Positions 28,947 to 35,316 of a stretch of DNA of 35,316 nt are shown piece by piece. Below the pieces are notes generated by a model, which did no database searches, was not told the origin of the DNA, and saw only the letters and a list, made by a program, of their open reading frames with translations. Within the stretch, counting starts at the first letter, position 1, and every line of letters starts with the position of its first letter. Position numbers and translations under genes: made by a program. This stretch comes from a virus: the IMG/VR virus record IMGVR_UViG_3300011116_000414, positions 1 to 35,316 of that record; one strand, 5' to 3'.

Positions 28947-31154
28947 CTAGACGGTTCTTATTGTTACTAAGAGCGTTCCGCCATAGCCGGAGAAGCGCTT
29001 ATCTGATGGTGTCTTGTTAATAAAGTCCAGCTCTTCGATGAGTCCAAGATATGATTCACCAGTTCTAAAGTCTTCAACACGAACGGTATCTCCTACGTTT
29101 TCAATAGATTCTAGTTGGCTCATACGTGAATAAGCTGCGCCTTCATAACCATTCTCAACTCCGAAGTGATCTGATTCGTGGTCAAAGCAAGACAGTGGGT
29201 ATTGAATGAGGCGCTGACGTGGGATAGCAGGCAATGCCTTGATCTGGTAACCAGTAAACAAAGGTCCTTTAGATGTGTCAGTATCTGAACGAGTCAGTGT
29301 AAATTGAAAACCAAGATACTCTTGAGATTGCTGTGGATAGTTGATGTTAACTTCTGGAACTGCTGCACCTTGTGCAAAGGTGCCAATACGGAAAAAGTTA
29401 TCTGCATAATCAATAGAGTCAATGTTGATTCCACCATTGGTAGTATCAATACGAGCTTGCATCAACTTAAAAATTTTGAGTTCTAGTGTGTTGTAGCGTA
29501 CATAACCTGTACGTAGGAATCCCTCTGCAAGCAGAGTAGATGCTGATTGGATATAGACAGTTCCGTCTGTTCCATTACCAGCGTTACAAAACGCTAGGCG
29601 GTTGGTGTCACCGAGGAAAGCACAGGCTGTTGTGTAGTGAGCTAATGTATCTGCTGGGTCATACAAATCCCAGGCGTAAGGGAATTGTAGATTGCCTAAT
29701 GGTTGGCCCATATCTACACGAGTTACACCGACCTGACCATCTACACCAGATGCTGCCCAGATGTATCTGTCACGGAAACCAAAATCATAGACTGGTTGAT
29801 CTGATTCAAAGATTAAAGCGCCATAGGTAATAGAACCATCGAGTTGACTAGCATCAGCCATACGCATACCTTGGTTGGTACCAATAGCCATATTGCCTAG
29901 GTAGTAAGAGATCTTAAATACAATCTCACCTACTGGAAGTTCTGCTGCTGTAATAGCACTGGTCAGCGTAGGCATAGCACCAGCAGTAGACAAGGTAAAC
30001 TTGTAGATGTTGGACTGGATACCTGAATAGCCTGAGATGTAAATAGCTGCACCACTTGAAGTAATGCTAGTAAATACGTGGTCTGGGTCATTGTGTGTAT
30101 AAACAGGAGAAGGTAGTGATGTTGCTGTACTAGAGAACTCATAGACCTTATCGTTGACACACATTACGATACGCTCTTTGGTATATTCTATAACAGCGTT
30201 GGTTACAGTAGTACCGTTATCGCTAATCATTAGAGTAGGCGATACAGAACTATCATCAGATAGTAACTTCTTATATACTCTTAGTCGTGGAGTTCCAGTA
30301 TTGAGTACATTGGTAACCCAATAGGCATAGACACCATCATCACAGATAGCGTGTACTGGATAATCTGAGCCTGAGTTATAGTCAATGAAGTGGATAATCT
30401 CAGCCATACCTGTACCAACTGGGCTTACCGCAGTAGATGCTACGTTGCTGGCTGTCTTTGCATAGGTAAATGTTGTAGTCGTAGGTATAGTTGTAATGCG
30501 ATACTCGCCGTTAAAGGTTGCATCTACACCAGTAATGGTGATCTGCATACCAATAGATAAACCGTGTGCTGCTGTAGTTGTTAGCGTAGCTACGTTAGAG
30601 GTAAGCGCCTTGTTGCTAATAGATACAGTAATTGCTGGGAAAACTTTATCTGCATCATATTCATCAACAAGCAGAACACCATCATAATTGTTTGAACTCT
30701 TAGTCCATTGGATAGAACGCATCATCTGCCAAGGACGACCATTGGTTCTGACACCACCAGTAGTTACGTGCTGACTATCGCAGGACTTGAGCAGTGTTGC
30801 CTGTCCCTTGGTCCAAATATCAATACCTTTAGACTCTGTGTACTGGAAGCGAAGTCCCTCATCTTGGATAGGTTCAAAGAACTTAATACCCTGTCCATAA
30901 TGGAATGAAGATTGGCTTCGTAGCCACCAACCAGTAAGCGTCTGCTCTCCTGGCTCACGGCTCTGGTCAATCTGTTGCTTGCGATACTGAGCTGTGACAC
31001 GACGATAGGGTGAATCATCAGAGTTAAACAAGAAGAACGGTAAGCCAGCAATAGCTACATCGTATGCCTCACCTGTTGCTGAGTAGTTAGTAGATCCTGC
31101 AGGATTGGAAAGTGCATAGACCAAACCCTCGGTGATGTCGTCGCCGTAAGCCAT
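28947..31154 (-). CDS. Large tail protein with beta domains, 735 aa
   Basis: TAATG overlap with the 77-aa gene and GAGGGAGAG upstream. N-terminus: MAYGDDITEGLVYALSNPAG, then a 400-residue run of short beta strands with repeated WxxG/DG turns, like beta-propeller or nozzle proteins of short tails. Residues 176-247 carry the same Thr-rich module as the capsid insertion. The last part (LIEELDFINKTPSDKRFSG) looks like a globular tip. Position after fibre genes and before the lysis cassette suits a tail tube/nozzle or stabilising protein (T7 gp12-like role). Function is inferred from fold style. Confidence 0.65.
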   Translation of the reverse strand: MAYGDDITEGLVYALSNPAGSTNYSATGEAYDVAIAGLPFFLFNSDDSPYRRVTAQYRKQQIDQSREPGEQTLTGWWLRSQSSFHYGQGIKFFEPIQDEGLRFQYTESKGIDIWTKGQATLLKSCDSQHVTTGGVRTNGRPWQMMRSIQWTKSSNNYDGVLLVDEYDADKVFPAITVSISNKALTSNVATLTTTAAHGLSIGMQITITGVDATFNGEYRITTIPTTTTFTYAKTASNVASTAVSPVGTGMAEIIHFIDYNSGSDYPVHAICDDGVYAYWVTNVLNTGTPRLRVYKKLLSDDSSVSPTLMISDNGTTVTNAVIEYTKERIVMCVNDKVYEFSSTATSLPSPVYTHNDPDHVFTSITSSGAAIYISGYSGIQSNIYKFTLSTAGAMPTLTSAITAAELPVGEIVFKISYYLGNMAIGTNQGMRMADASQLDGSITYGALIFESDQPVYDFGFRDRYIWAASGVDGQVGVTRVDMGQPLGNLQFPYAWDLYDPADTLAHYTTACAFLGDTNRLAFCNAGNGTDGTVYIQSASTLLAEGFLRTGYVRYNTLELKIFKLMQARIDTTNGGINIDSIDYADNFFRIGTFAQGAAVPEVNINYPQQSQEYLGFQFTLTRSDTDTSKGPLFTGYQIKALPAIPRQRLIQYPLSCFDHESDHFGVENGYEGAAYSRMSQLESIENVGDTVRVEDFRTGESYLGLIEELDFINKTPSDKRFSGYGGTLLVTIRTV
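30414..30629 (-). other. Beta-rich domain in tail protein, related to capsid insertion
   Basis: Tail residues 176-247. It shares with the capsid insertion (144-368) the order ALTSNV, AHGL, NGxYxI, P-TTTFTYA-TASN. Both are about 72 residues and both are set inside a larger virion protein. Confidence 0.7.
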
Positions 31155-31387
31155 TACTCTCCCTCAGTTGGTTCGGGTGCTACAAACTTTTCTCCATCGT
31201 AGGTATAACCAATGCCAGCAAATGTGCCTCTAAAATTATTATTGTACGAAGTCTGTACCCATTCTGTATCTTGCCCATAAAGAGATTTACAAAATGCAAT
31301 ACCAGTTGCTTCATCTGGTACTTCTTCATTGTTAACAACAATTACTTGAGCAACTTTATTATTTTCTATCTTTGCAAAATGTGCCAT
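31154..31387 (-). CDS. Small partner of glycine-rich protein, 77 aa
   Basis: MAHFAKIENNKVAQVIVVNN, WVQTSYNNNFRGTFAGIGYT then YDGEKFVAPEPTEGE. The pattern AGIGYxYD...FVAPE is shared with the 89-aa protein at 34555-34824. Similar small proteins occur in marine phage virion blocks. Coupled by TAATG to the glycine-rich gene before it. It may be a fibre-assembly chaperone or cap; that is inference from gene order and the W/Y-YDxxxF-APE end, which resembles tail-fibre assembly proteins. Confidence 0.65.
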   Translation of the reverse strand: MAHFAKIENNKVAQVIVVNNEEVPDEATGIAFCKSLYGQDTEWVQTSYNNNFRGTFAGIGYTYDGEKFVAPEPTEGE

Positions 31388-32199
31388 TATCCCACCACCA
31401 CAATCACTATGCCTGAACCACCGCTACCAGTGTTAGCAGCAACAGCGCCACCGCCACCACCACCTGTATTTGCTGTACCAGAAGTTCCGCTAAGACTACT
31501 GGTACCACCAGCACCACCCCCACCTGAACCGCCGCTACCTGCAGTAGGGGCACCACCACCGCCGCCACCTGCATAAGTTACAGATGTTCCTGTAATTGAG
31601 TTTGATGAACCATTACCACCATTGCCTCCAGTATTTGATGCACCAGCACCACCAACCGCTCCTGCACCACCACCGCCACCACCAGCGCTTCCGCTAGCGC
31701 CACCGCCATTGTTGCCTTGGGATGGAAGTAAAGATGTTACACCTGAACCAGTTGGATTTGCTCCACCACCTGAAGCGCCACTTTTGTCACCAAGAACATT
31801 ACCAGCACCAGCACCACCGTTGAGTGCCACATAGGGAGATATAAAACTGAGTGTGCCATTATTTCCAGTTGCTGCTGAGATTGCTGCTCCACCTGCACCT
31901 ACTGTAACCGTTTGACTACCTGACGTTAAGTATGCTGTTGTTAAATAAAGATATCCACCAGCACCTCCACCGCCTGCGCCACCACCGCCACCATAGGCAC
32001 CGCTTCCACCACCACCAACAACAAGAATTTCACAAGTTCCAGCAGTTCCAATAGTTATTGTGCCTGAGCCAGTGAATTTGTAGATTGTTTTACCTGGACG
32101 TGAAGTTGTGTCAATAGTAGGTGAACCAGTTGTTGAACTAACTGTGGCTTTTGTCGTTCCACTGCCACCAAATGCAAACCCTGTAAGTAATGGACTCAC
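31387..32199 (-). CDS. Glycine-rich adhesin-like tail tip protein, 270 aa
   Basis: GTG 32199 overlaps the previous stop (GTGA). Residues 1-60 form a beta start (MSPLLTGFAFGGSGTTKATV, then GTITIGTAGTCEILVVGGGG). From residue 60 on there are many Gly runs of 4-6 separated by short Ala/Ser/Asn loops, ending SGGSGIVIVVVG. This is the look of polyglycine-II sandwich domains as in T4-type gp38 and other receptor-binding tips, with loops facing the host. It should recognise the host surface. A second copy is at the right edge. Confidence 0.75.
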   Translation of the reverse strand: MSPLLTGFAFGGSGTTKATVSSTTGSPTIDTTSRPGKTIYKFTGSGTITIGTAGTCEILVVGGGGSGAYGGGGGAGGGGAGGYLYLTTAYLTSGSQTVTVGAGGAAISAATGNNGTLSFISPYVALNGGAGAGNVLGDKSGASGGGANPTGSGVTSLLPSQGNNGGGASGSAGGGGGGAGAVGGAGASNTGGNGGNGSSNSITGTSVTYAGGGGGGAPTAGSGGSGGGGAGGTSSLSGTSGTANTGGGGGGAVAANTGSGGSGIVIVVVG

Positions 32200-33128
32200 G
32201 CGAATTTCACCGCCCCTGCTAGTACTGTGTATGTTGGAGTTGATGCTGTCTTGATAATTGTAAATGAGTAAGCATCAATAGATGATGCGTTACCTGCTGA
32301 TGGCGCTGTGCCACCTGACCACTTAGGAGTTACTGCTGATCCATCAATTTGAAATACTGTTGGATAATAGGCAGTTGACCCATTAGTATTGAGAAATACT
32401 GCTGATACTGAATCACTAGTTGCTAAGATTGAACTAAGCGTTGCGCTACTACTGCCTCTAAAGTTAAGGGTAAAATTTGCACTAGCATTTGTTGTGTAGT
32501 AAAGAACTCCCTGAGTTGCAACGTCAAAGTTTACAGTACCTGTTGCTGCCGTTGCAGATACAGTACAGCGTTCATCAGGACTAATAAGAGTTTTATTGCT
32601 AAGAGCCTGAGTACCAGTAAGGGTCACATCTCCAGATGCTGCAGCAGACCAAGCTAATCCCAGTGTTTGTGTTGAGTCTGCAGTAAGAACCTGACCATTG
32701 GTTCCAACAGCTAGGTTGTCTACTACTCCAGATGATAGTCCAACTAGCAAGTCTGCCTTAGCAGTTACTACCGATTCAGGCACAGCAGCATCTGCTGTTG
32801 CTACTCCTGTTGTATAAAAGGTTAAGTCATCACTGGTAAGTACGTGCTTGACTGTTGCACCGCCACTGTGTGATATGCCAGATGATCCAGCTCTGGCTCT
32901 AACAATAGTGAGAGTATCGCCAGATACTGCAGTAACAAATACAATTTCTTCATTCTGTGTATCTACATCAAGGGCAACTGTGAACTGGTCTACGTTACCG
33001 GAAGCAAGGGTTACACCACCCATAAGGGCAGAACCTGTACCAGTTGCTACAGTCATAGATGTAGCAGTACTTGAGATACCAGTTGCAAGCGTTGTCTCAA
33101 CGCTAATGGATGAATACTTACGGGTCAC
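32196..33128 (-). CDS. Tail fibre or virion beta-structured protein, 310 aa
   Basis: GTG 33128 overlaps the HNH stop (GTGA). TTLATGISSTATSMTVATGT and NEEIVFVTAVSGDTLTIVRA then THS-like SGISHSGGATVKHVLTSDDL match a widespread start of phage fibre or baseplate-linked proteins (virion-attachment region). Residues 150-310 are Ser/Thr/Ala-rich beta, with WSAAASGDVTLTGTQALSN, a TGT-type repeat region of trimeric fibres. Ends SYTF-like TPTYTVLAGAVKFA. Probably the fibre shaft or the adaptor for the glycine-rich tip. Confidence 0.7.
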   Translation of the reverse strand: MTRKYSSISVETTLATGISSTATSMTVATGTGSALMGGVTLASGNVDQFTVALDVDTQNEEIVFVTAVSGDTLTIVRARAGSSGISHSGGATVKHVLTSDDLTFYTTGVATADAAVPESVVTAKADLLVGLSSGVVDNLAVGTNGQVLTADSTQTLGLAWSAAASGDVTLTGTQALSNKTLISPDERCTVSATAATGTVNFDVATQGVLYYTTNASANFTLNFRGSSSATLSSILATSDSVSAVFLNTNGSTAYYPTVFQIDGSAVTPKWSGGTAPSAGNASSIDAYSFTIIKTASTPTYTVLAGAVKFA

Positions 33129-33556
33129 GAAACCACCTCATTTGTTTTATATTGATTTAGATACATAATTGCCTTCTCCATTAACTCAGTGTTGTCATTA
33201 AATAGCCCTATGCCCATATTGCATTTTTGGCACAGAACGCCTCGTTTTGTTTTTGTTTCGTGACAATGGTCAGCGTGCCAATTTATTGAAGTTGGTTTAT
33301 CTGTACCACAAATTGCACACCTACTGCCTTGTTCTTTAAGTTTTTGTTCAAATTCTTCTGGTGTGAATCCAGTACCAGATCTTCTACTTCTTGCCCTGTT
33401 GTAAACCTTCTTTGATTCCTTTGCAGAATCTGAAAGATACCTTGTTTTTACACAGGTTATACAGCGTCCGTGTCTTCCGTATTTTTCATTTTTACTTCTG
33501 TAAAATTCCTCTAAGGGTTTTTCTTCTTTACAGGTGTAGCATTTACGACTCATCAT
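33125..33556 (-). CDS. HNH/endonuclease VII-type nuclease, 143 aa
   Basis: Start ATG 33556 by TGATG coupling to the adaptor gene (an ATG at 33553 and a TTG at 33559 are alternatives). N-terminus CYTCKEEKPLEEFY with CxxC (6, 9) and CITC (32, 35) is a zinc-binding part. Then CAICGTDK (80, 83), HADHCHETKTKRGVLC and CNMGIGLFNDN: the His-Asp-His core and second CxxC of recombination endonuclease VII (T4 gp49 type). In this place it may be a free-standing homing nuclease or a packaging-related resolvase. The short overlaps on both sides mean it has not disturbed the operon. Confidence 0.85.
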   Translation of the reverse strand: MMSRKCYTCKEEKPLEEFYRSKNEKYGRHGRCITCVKTRYLSDSAKESKKVYNRARSRRSGTGFTPEEFEQKLKEQGSRCAICGTDKPTSINWHADHCHETKTKRGVLCQKCNMGIGLFNDNTELMEKAIMYLNQYKTNEVVS

Positions 33557-34461
33557 CAACGGGTGTAGTGAATACGGATTGGGTACTTGTCTGCCAACTT
33601 CAACGCTTCTTCATTGAGTCGCTGTTGGAACAAGGCAAAGATGTAGCGAGATGCGGCAACGCCTGCAGATGATGGAATCTTGGAGTCGTTTAGATCAGCT
33701 TCAGCACTAGAGAGATTGATTCGTCCAGCGTCAATATAAGATAGTAACTTGTAGGCTGCTCCGAGTACGACGACATCCTTACAAGAATTTGGTAAACCAG
33801 TAACATCAGCAAAATCATCTGTATTTGAATCAAGAGTATTAGGCGTGACTGTATACCAGACTTGAATTGTACGACCAGGCTGTATATTTTCATAGATGTT
33901 GATTGTGTTATTTGTATTAAAAGTAGCTACATTTGCCATACTATCTAAGCGCCAGCGATTTACTGGTAGCCATTCTTGGCTAGAGCCAGTTGTCTGCCAC
34001 GAGATAAATAAGATATCTTCACAATCATCAGGAATTGGGTAGGTAGTCTGAGATGCATTAAAGGTGAAGGTATAAGAAGCAGCTATCCAGAGTTTAGGAT
34101 AGAAACTATTGATTGTATCGTTGATGGCTTTCTTGATACTGGTACGTGGAAAGGTAGGGGATAAGGTTACTTGAGCATACTGGGCGTGAGGAGCAGGTGT
34201 AGTTCCTTGATAGCCACGACCAAAGCCTGGCACTACGTTAAGTACATAGTTTGCCTTATCGAATGAGTCAATCCATAGGAGTTCATCATCAATTTCAATA
34301 GTACCTTTAGCTAGGTTAGTACTAGATGAACCAACTTGAATAGCCGTACTAGTGGTAGTTAAGCCACCAGAATTGGCAACATAGGTAATACGATCTTGAC
34401 GCAACGCATAACCTTGTAGGTTAGCTTTGACCTCATCTACTAATTCATCAAGCGTTGGCAT
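33556..34461 (-). CDS. Head-tail adaptor/connector protein, 301 aa
   Basis: MPTLDELVDEVKANLQGYAL then beta strands; FPRTSIKKAINDTINSFYPK and YPIPDDCEDILFISWQT, LPVNRWRLDS, then QVWYTVTPNTLDSNTDDFAD. This helix-beta layout, with an asymmetric beta sandwich between a helical start and a helical end (AAYKLLSYIDAGRINLSSAE), is typical of short-tail adaptors that bind the portal (T7 gp11 role). The ATG overlaps the 36-aa gene by 14 bases. Confidence 0.65.
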   Translation of the reverse strand: MPTLDELVDEVKANLQGYALRQDRITYVANSGGLTTTSTAIQVGSSSTNLAKGTIEIDDELLWIDSFDKANYVLNVVPGFGRGYQGTTPAPHAQYAQVTLSPTFPRTSIKKAINDTINSFYPKLWIAASYTFTFNASQTTYPIPDDCEDILFISWQTTGSSQEWLPVNRWRLDSMANVATFNTNNTINIYENIQPGRTIQVWYTVTPNTLDSNTDDFADVTGLPNSCKDVVVLGAAYKLLSYIDAGRINLSSAEADLNDSKIPSSAGVAASRYIFALFQQRLNEEALKLADKYPIRIHYTR

Positions 34462-34558
34462 CTGTTTCCTCTTCTGTTGTTGGTCCTACTGGCTCTATAA
34501 AATCAGGTGATTTAACTGGCTCTATAAAGTCAGGTATTTTGACTGGCTCTGTTGTCAT
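34448..34558 (-). CDS. Tiny acidic repeat peptide, 36 aa
   Basis: MTTEPVKIPDFIEPVKSPDF then IEPVGPTTEEETDANA. It contains a 9-residue unit EPVKxPDFI twice plus a partial third. ATGA coupling with the 89-aa gene. Probably disordered; may be real or a relic. Confidence 0.45.
   Translation of the reverse strand: MTTEPVKIPDFIEPVKSPDFIEPVGPTTEEETDANA
34488..34551. repeat. 27-bp tandem repeat, about 2.4 copies
   Basis: Copies begin with actggctct at 34488, 34515 and 34542, period 27 bases (9 codons), forming the EPVKxPDFI units of the 36-aa peptide. In-frame length suits slippage without loss of frame. Confidence 0.75.
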
Positions 34559-34824
34559 TGAGTTGCCTCTTGAATAAGGGCATCAATTTCATCTTGCGAT
34601 AATCCTGCCGCAAGCAATTTGTCATTGGCAGTTTCTACTTCTTCAATTACTTCTGGAGCTGAAAAAATGCCAGTTGTTTCATCATAAATCCAACCAATAC
34701 CAGCAGGATTCTCAGGTGTATATTCAATAAGAGTAACGCCCAACGCTAGTTCGGTTTCCTCTTTGTTATCTGAAAGAATGACATTTGAAACGCTATTGCC
34801 ATTCATTACTGCGTATGTTGCCAT
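34555..34824 (-). CDS. Small partner of glycine-rich protein, second copy, 89 aa
   Basis: MATYAVMNGNSVSNVILSDN, then PENPAGIGWIYDETTGIFSA and PEVIEE. AGIGWxYD...FSAPE parallels AGIGYTYD...FVAPE of the 77-aa protein at 31154-31387. An acidic helical tail (DKLLAAGLSQDEIDALIQEA) is added. Both lie directly after a glycine-rich protein, so a fibre-assembly or capping role is likely for both. Confidence 0.65.
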   Translation of the reverse strand: MATYAVMNGNSVSNVILSDNKEETELALGVTLIEYTPENPAGIGWIYDETTGIFSAPEVIEEVETANDKLLAAGLSQDEIDALIQEATQ

Positions 34825-34833
34825 TGTTGCTCC

Positions 34834-35316
34834 TTAGTAGTAAAGATAAATTACGCCAGCACCGCCAACGCCACCTGCAGTTGAGTTGCACCCAGCACCA
34901 CCACCGCCACCGCCGTTACCACCAGCACCGCCAGTATTGCCTGAGCCTGCAGAACCAGCAGCGATAAATCCACCGCCACCACCACCTGCTCCAAAAGATG
35001 TACCTGTTCCAGTTGAACCTGCACCACCAGCAAAGAAATCACCAGCGCCACCTGCACCACCAGTGTTTACACCTGTTGAACAACTTGAACCGCCACCGCC
35101 ACCAATCAAACCTTTACCACCTGCGCCACCAGTTACCGTTGCAGTTGAAGATTGTGCAGCGCCACCACCACCACCTGAAACACCAACACCACCTGCGTTG
35201 CCAACGCTAGTAGAAGCACCACCACCACCACCTGCTCCTCCAGATCCTCCTAAATGATTACCTCCACCACCACCACCTGCATAGATTCCTGAATTAGGTA
35301 AACCTGGTCCAAAAGT
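34834..35316 (-). CDS. Second glycine-rich adhesin-like protein (N-terminus beyond window)
   Basis: The frame is open from the right edge to the stop at 34834, 160 residues. Gly runs of 4-6 separated by Ala/Ser/Asn loops (for example IYAGGGGGGNHLGGSGG and GGGGSSCSTGVNTGGAGG) end GGVGGAGVIYLYY, like SGGSGIVIVVVG in the copy at 31387-32199. It has two Cys where that copy has none in the Gly part. It is a likely polyglycine-II tip that binds the host. The start and N-terminal adaptor part are not in the window. Confidence 0.7.
   Translation of the reverse strand, partial: TFGPGLPNSGIYAGGGGGGNHLGGSGGAGGGGGASTSVGNAGGVGVSGGGGGAAQSSTATVTGGAGGKGLIGGGGGSSCSTGVNTGGAGGAGDFFAGGAGSTGTGTSFGAGGGGGGFIAAGSAGSGNTGGAGGNGGGGGGAGCNSTAGGVGGAGVIYLYY

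Noticed and set aside
31271-31834. Rightward Pro/Ala-rich frames
   Set aside because: Antisense of the glycine-rich gene at 31387-32199; composition artefact.
34886-35257. Rightward Pro-rich open frame (123 aa)
   Set aside because: Mirror of Gly codons of the leftward glycine-rich gene; no ribosome site.
1-35316. Lysogeny module
   Set aside because: No integrase, excisionase, attachment-site pair or CI-like repressor could be seen.

Overview
The window is part of a tailed-phage genome whose host is most likely an actinobacterium. Three things point to that host. There is a WhiB-type Fe-S regulator (25341-25610), a protein family essentially confined to Actinobacteria and their phages. There is a proteasome-like Ntn hydrolase (27090-27647), which suits a proteasome-bearing host. 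There is also a lytic-transglycosylase-like enzyme of actinophage style (19309-19728). Base composition is moderate rather than high GC, so a small freshwater actinobacterium fits better than a Streptomyces or Mycobacterium host; that last step is inference. I see no integrase, excisionase, CI-like repressor, tRNA, rRNA, CRISPR array or insertion sequence, so a strictly lytic phage is the simplest reading.

Layout. (1) 1-14844 is one leftward late block. Read in transcription order it holds a small basic protein, the large terminase, two tiny basic or Cys proteins, a lysine-rich protein, the portal, three small proteins, a 1618-aa internal virion protein, two more likely internal proteins, a scaffold-like protein and the major capsid protein, which is cut by the left edge. 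(2) 14845-15720 has no genes. It holds a set of nested inverted repeats, an iteron-like cluster of 11- and 12-bp repeats, and a good sigma-70-type promoter, and so looks like a combined packaging, origin and early-control region. (3) 15721-20204 is a rightward early operon of about twenty very small genes, mostly joined by 1-, 4- or 8-base stop/start overlaps. Its recognisable members are a two-domain sliding-clamp homologue, many Cys-rich mini-proteins, the transglycosylase and a methyltransferase with a frameshift in a poly-C tract. (4) Three hairpins separate this from a convergent leftward block, 20343-27647, with an adenine methyltransferase, an FmdB-like zinc ribbon, nucleases, a sigma-like factor, a split primase, a RecA-fold helicase, WhiB, a Cas4/RecB-like nuclease and the Ntn hydrolase. 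(5) 27718-28017 is a lone rightward zinc-ribbon gene, possibly leaderless. (6) From 35316 down to 28084 is the second leftward late block: two glycine-rich adhesin-like proteins, small partner proteins, a head-tail adaptor, an HNH nuclease, fibre and tail proteins, then the lysis cassette, ended by a strong terminator at 28026-28057.

How it fits together. Early products would reprogramme the cell and recruit replication: clamp, primase halves, helicase, resolvase and nuclease are present, but no DNA polymerase, so the host polymerase is probably used on a phage clamp. WhiB and the sigma-like protein are the natural candidates for switching on the two late blocks. No tape-measure or major tail-tube protein is visible, and the virion genes (portal, very large internal protein, adaptor, N4-gp56-type capsid) suggest a short-tailed phage. 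The left edge cuts the capsid gene and the right edge cuts a tail-fibre gene in the same direction, so the two late blocks may be continuous in a circular or permuted genome, with some genes missing from the window.

Most interesting points: homopolymer tracts in both convergent methyltransferase genes, one already out of frame, which would suit phase variation; a domain-I-less sliding clamp; a phage proteasome-like peptidase; one small beta domain shared by the capsid protein and a tail protein; a duplicated glycine-rich adhesin plus small-partner module; and a stretch at 19.2-19.7 kb where three reading frames overlap.
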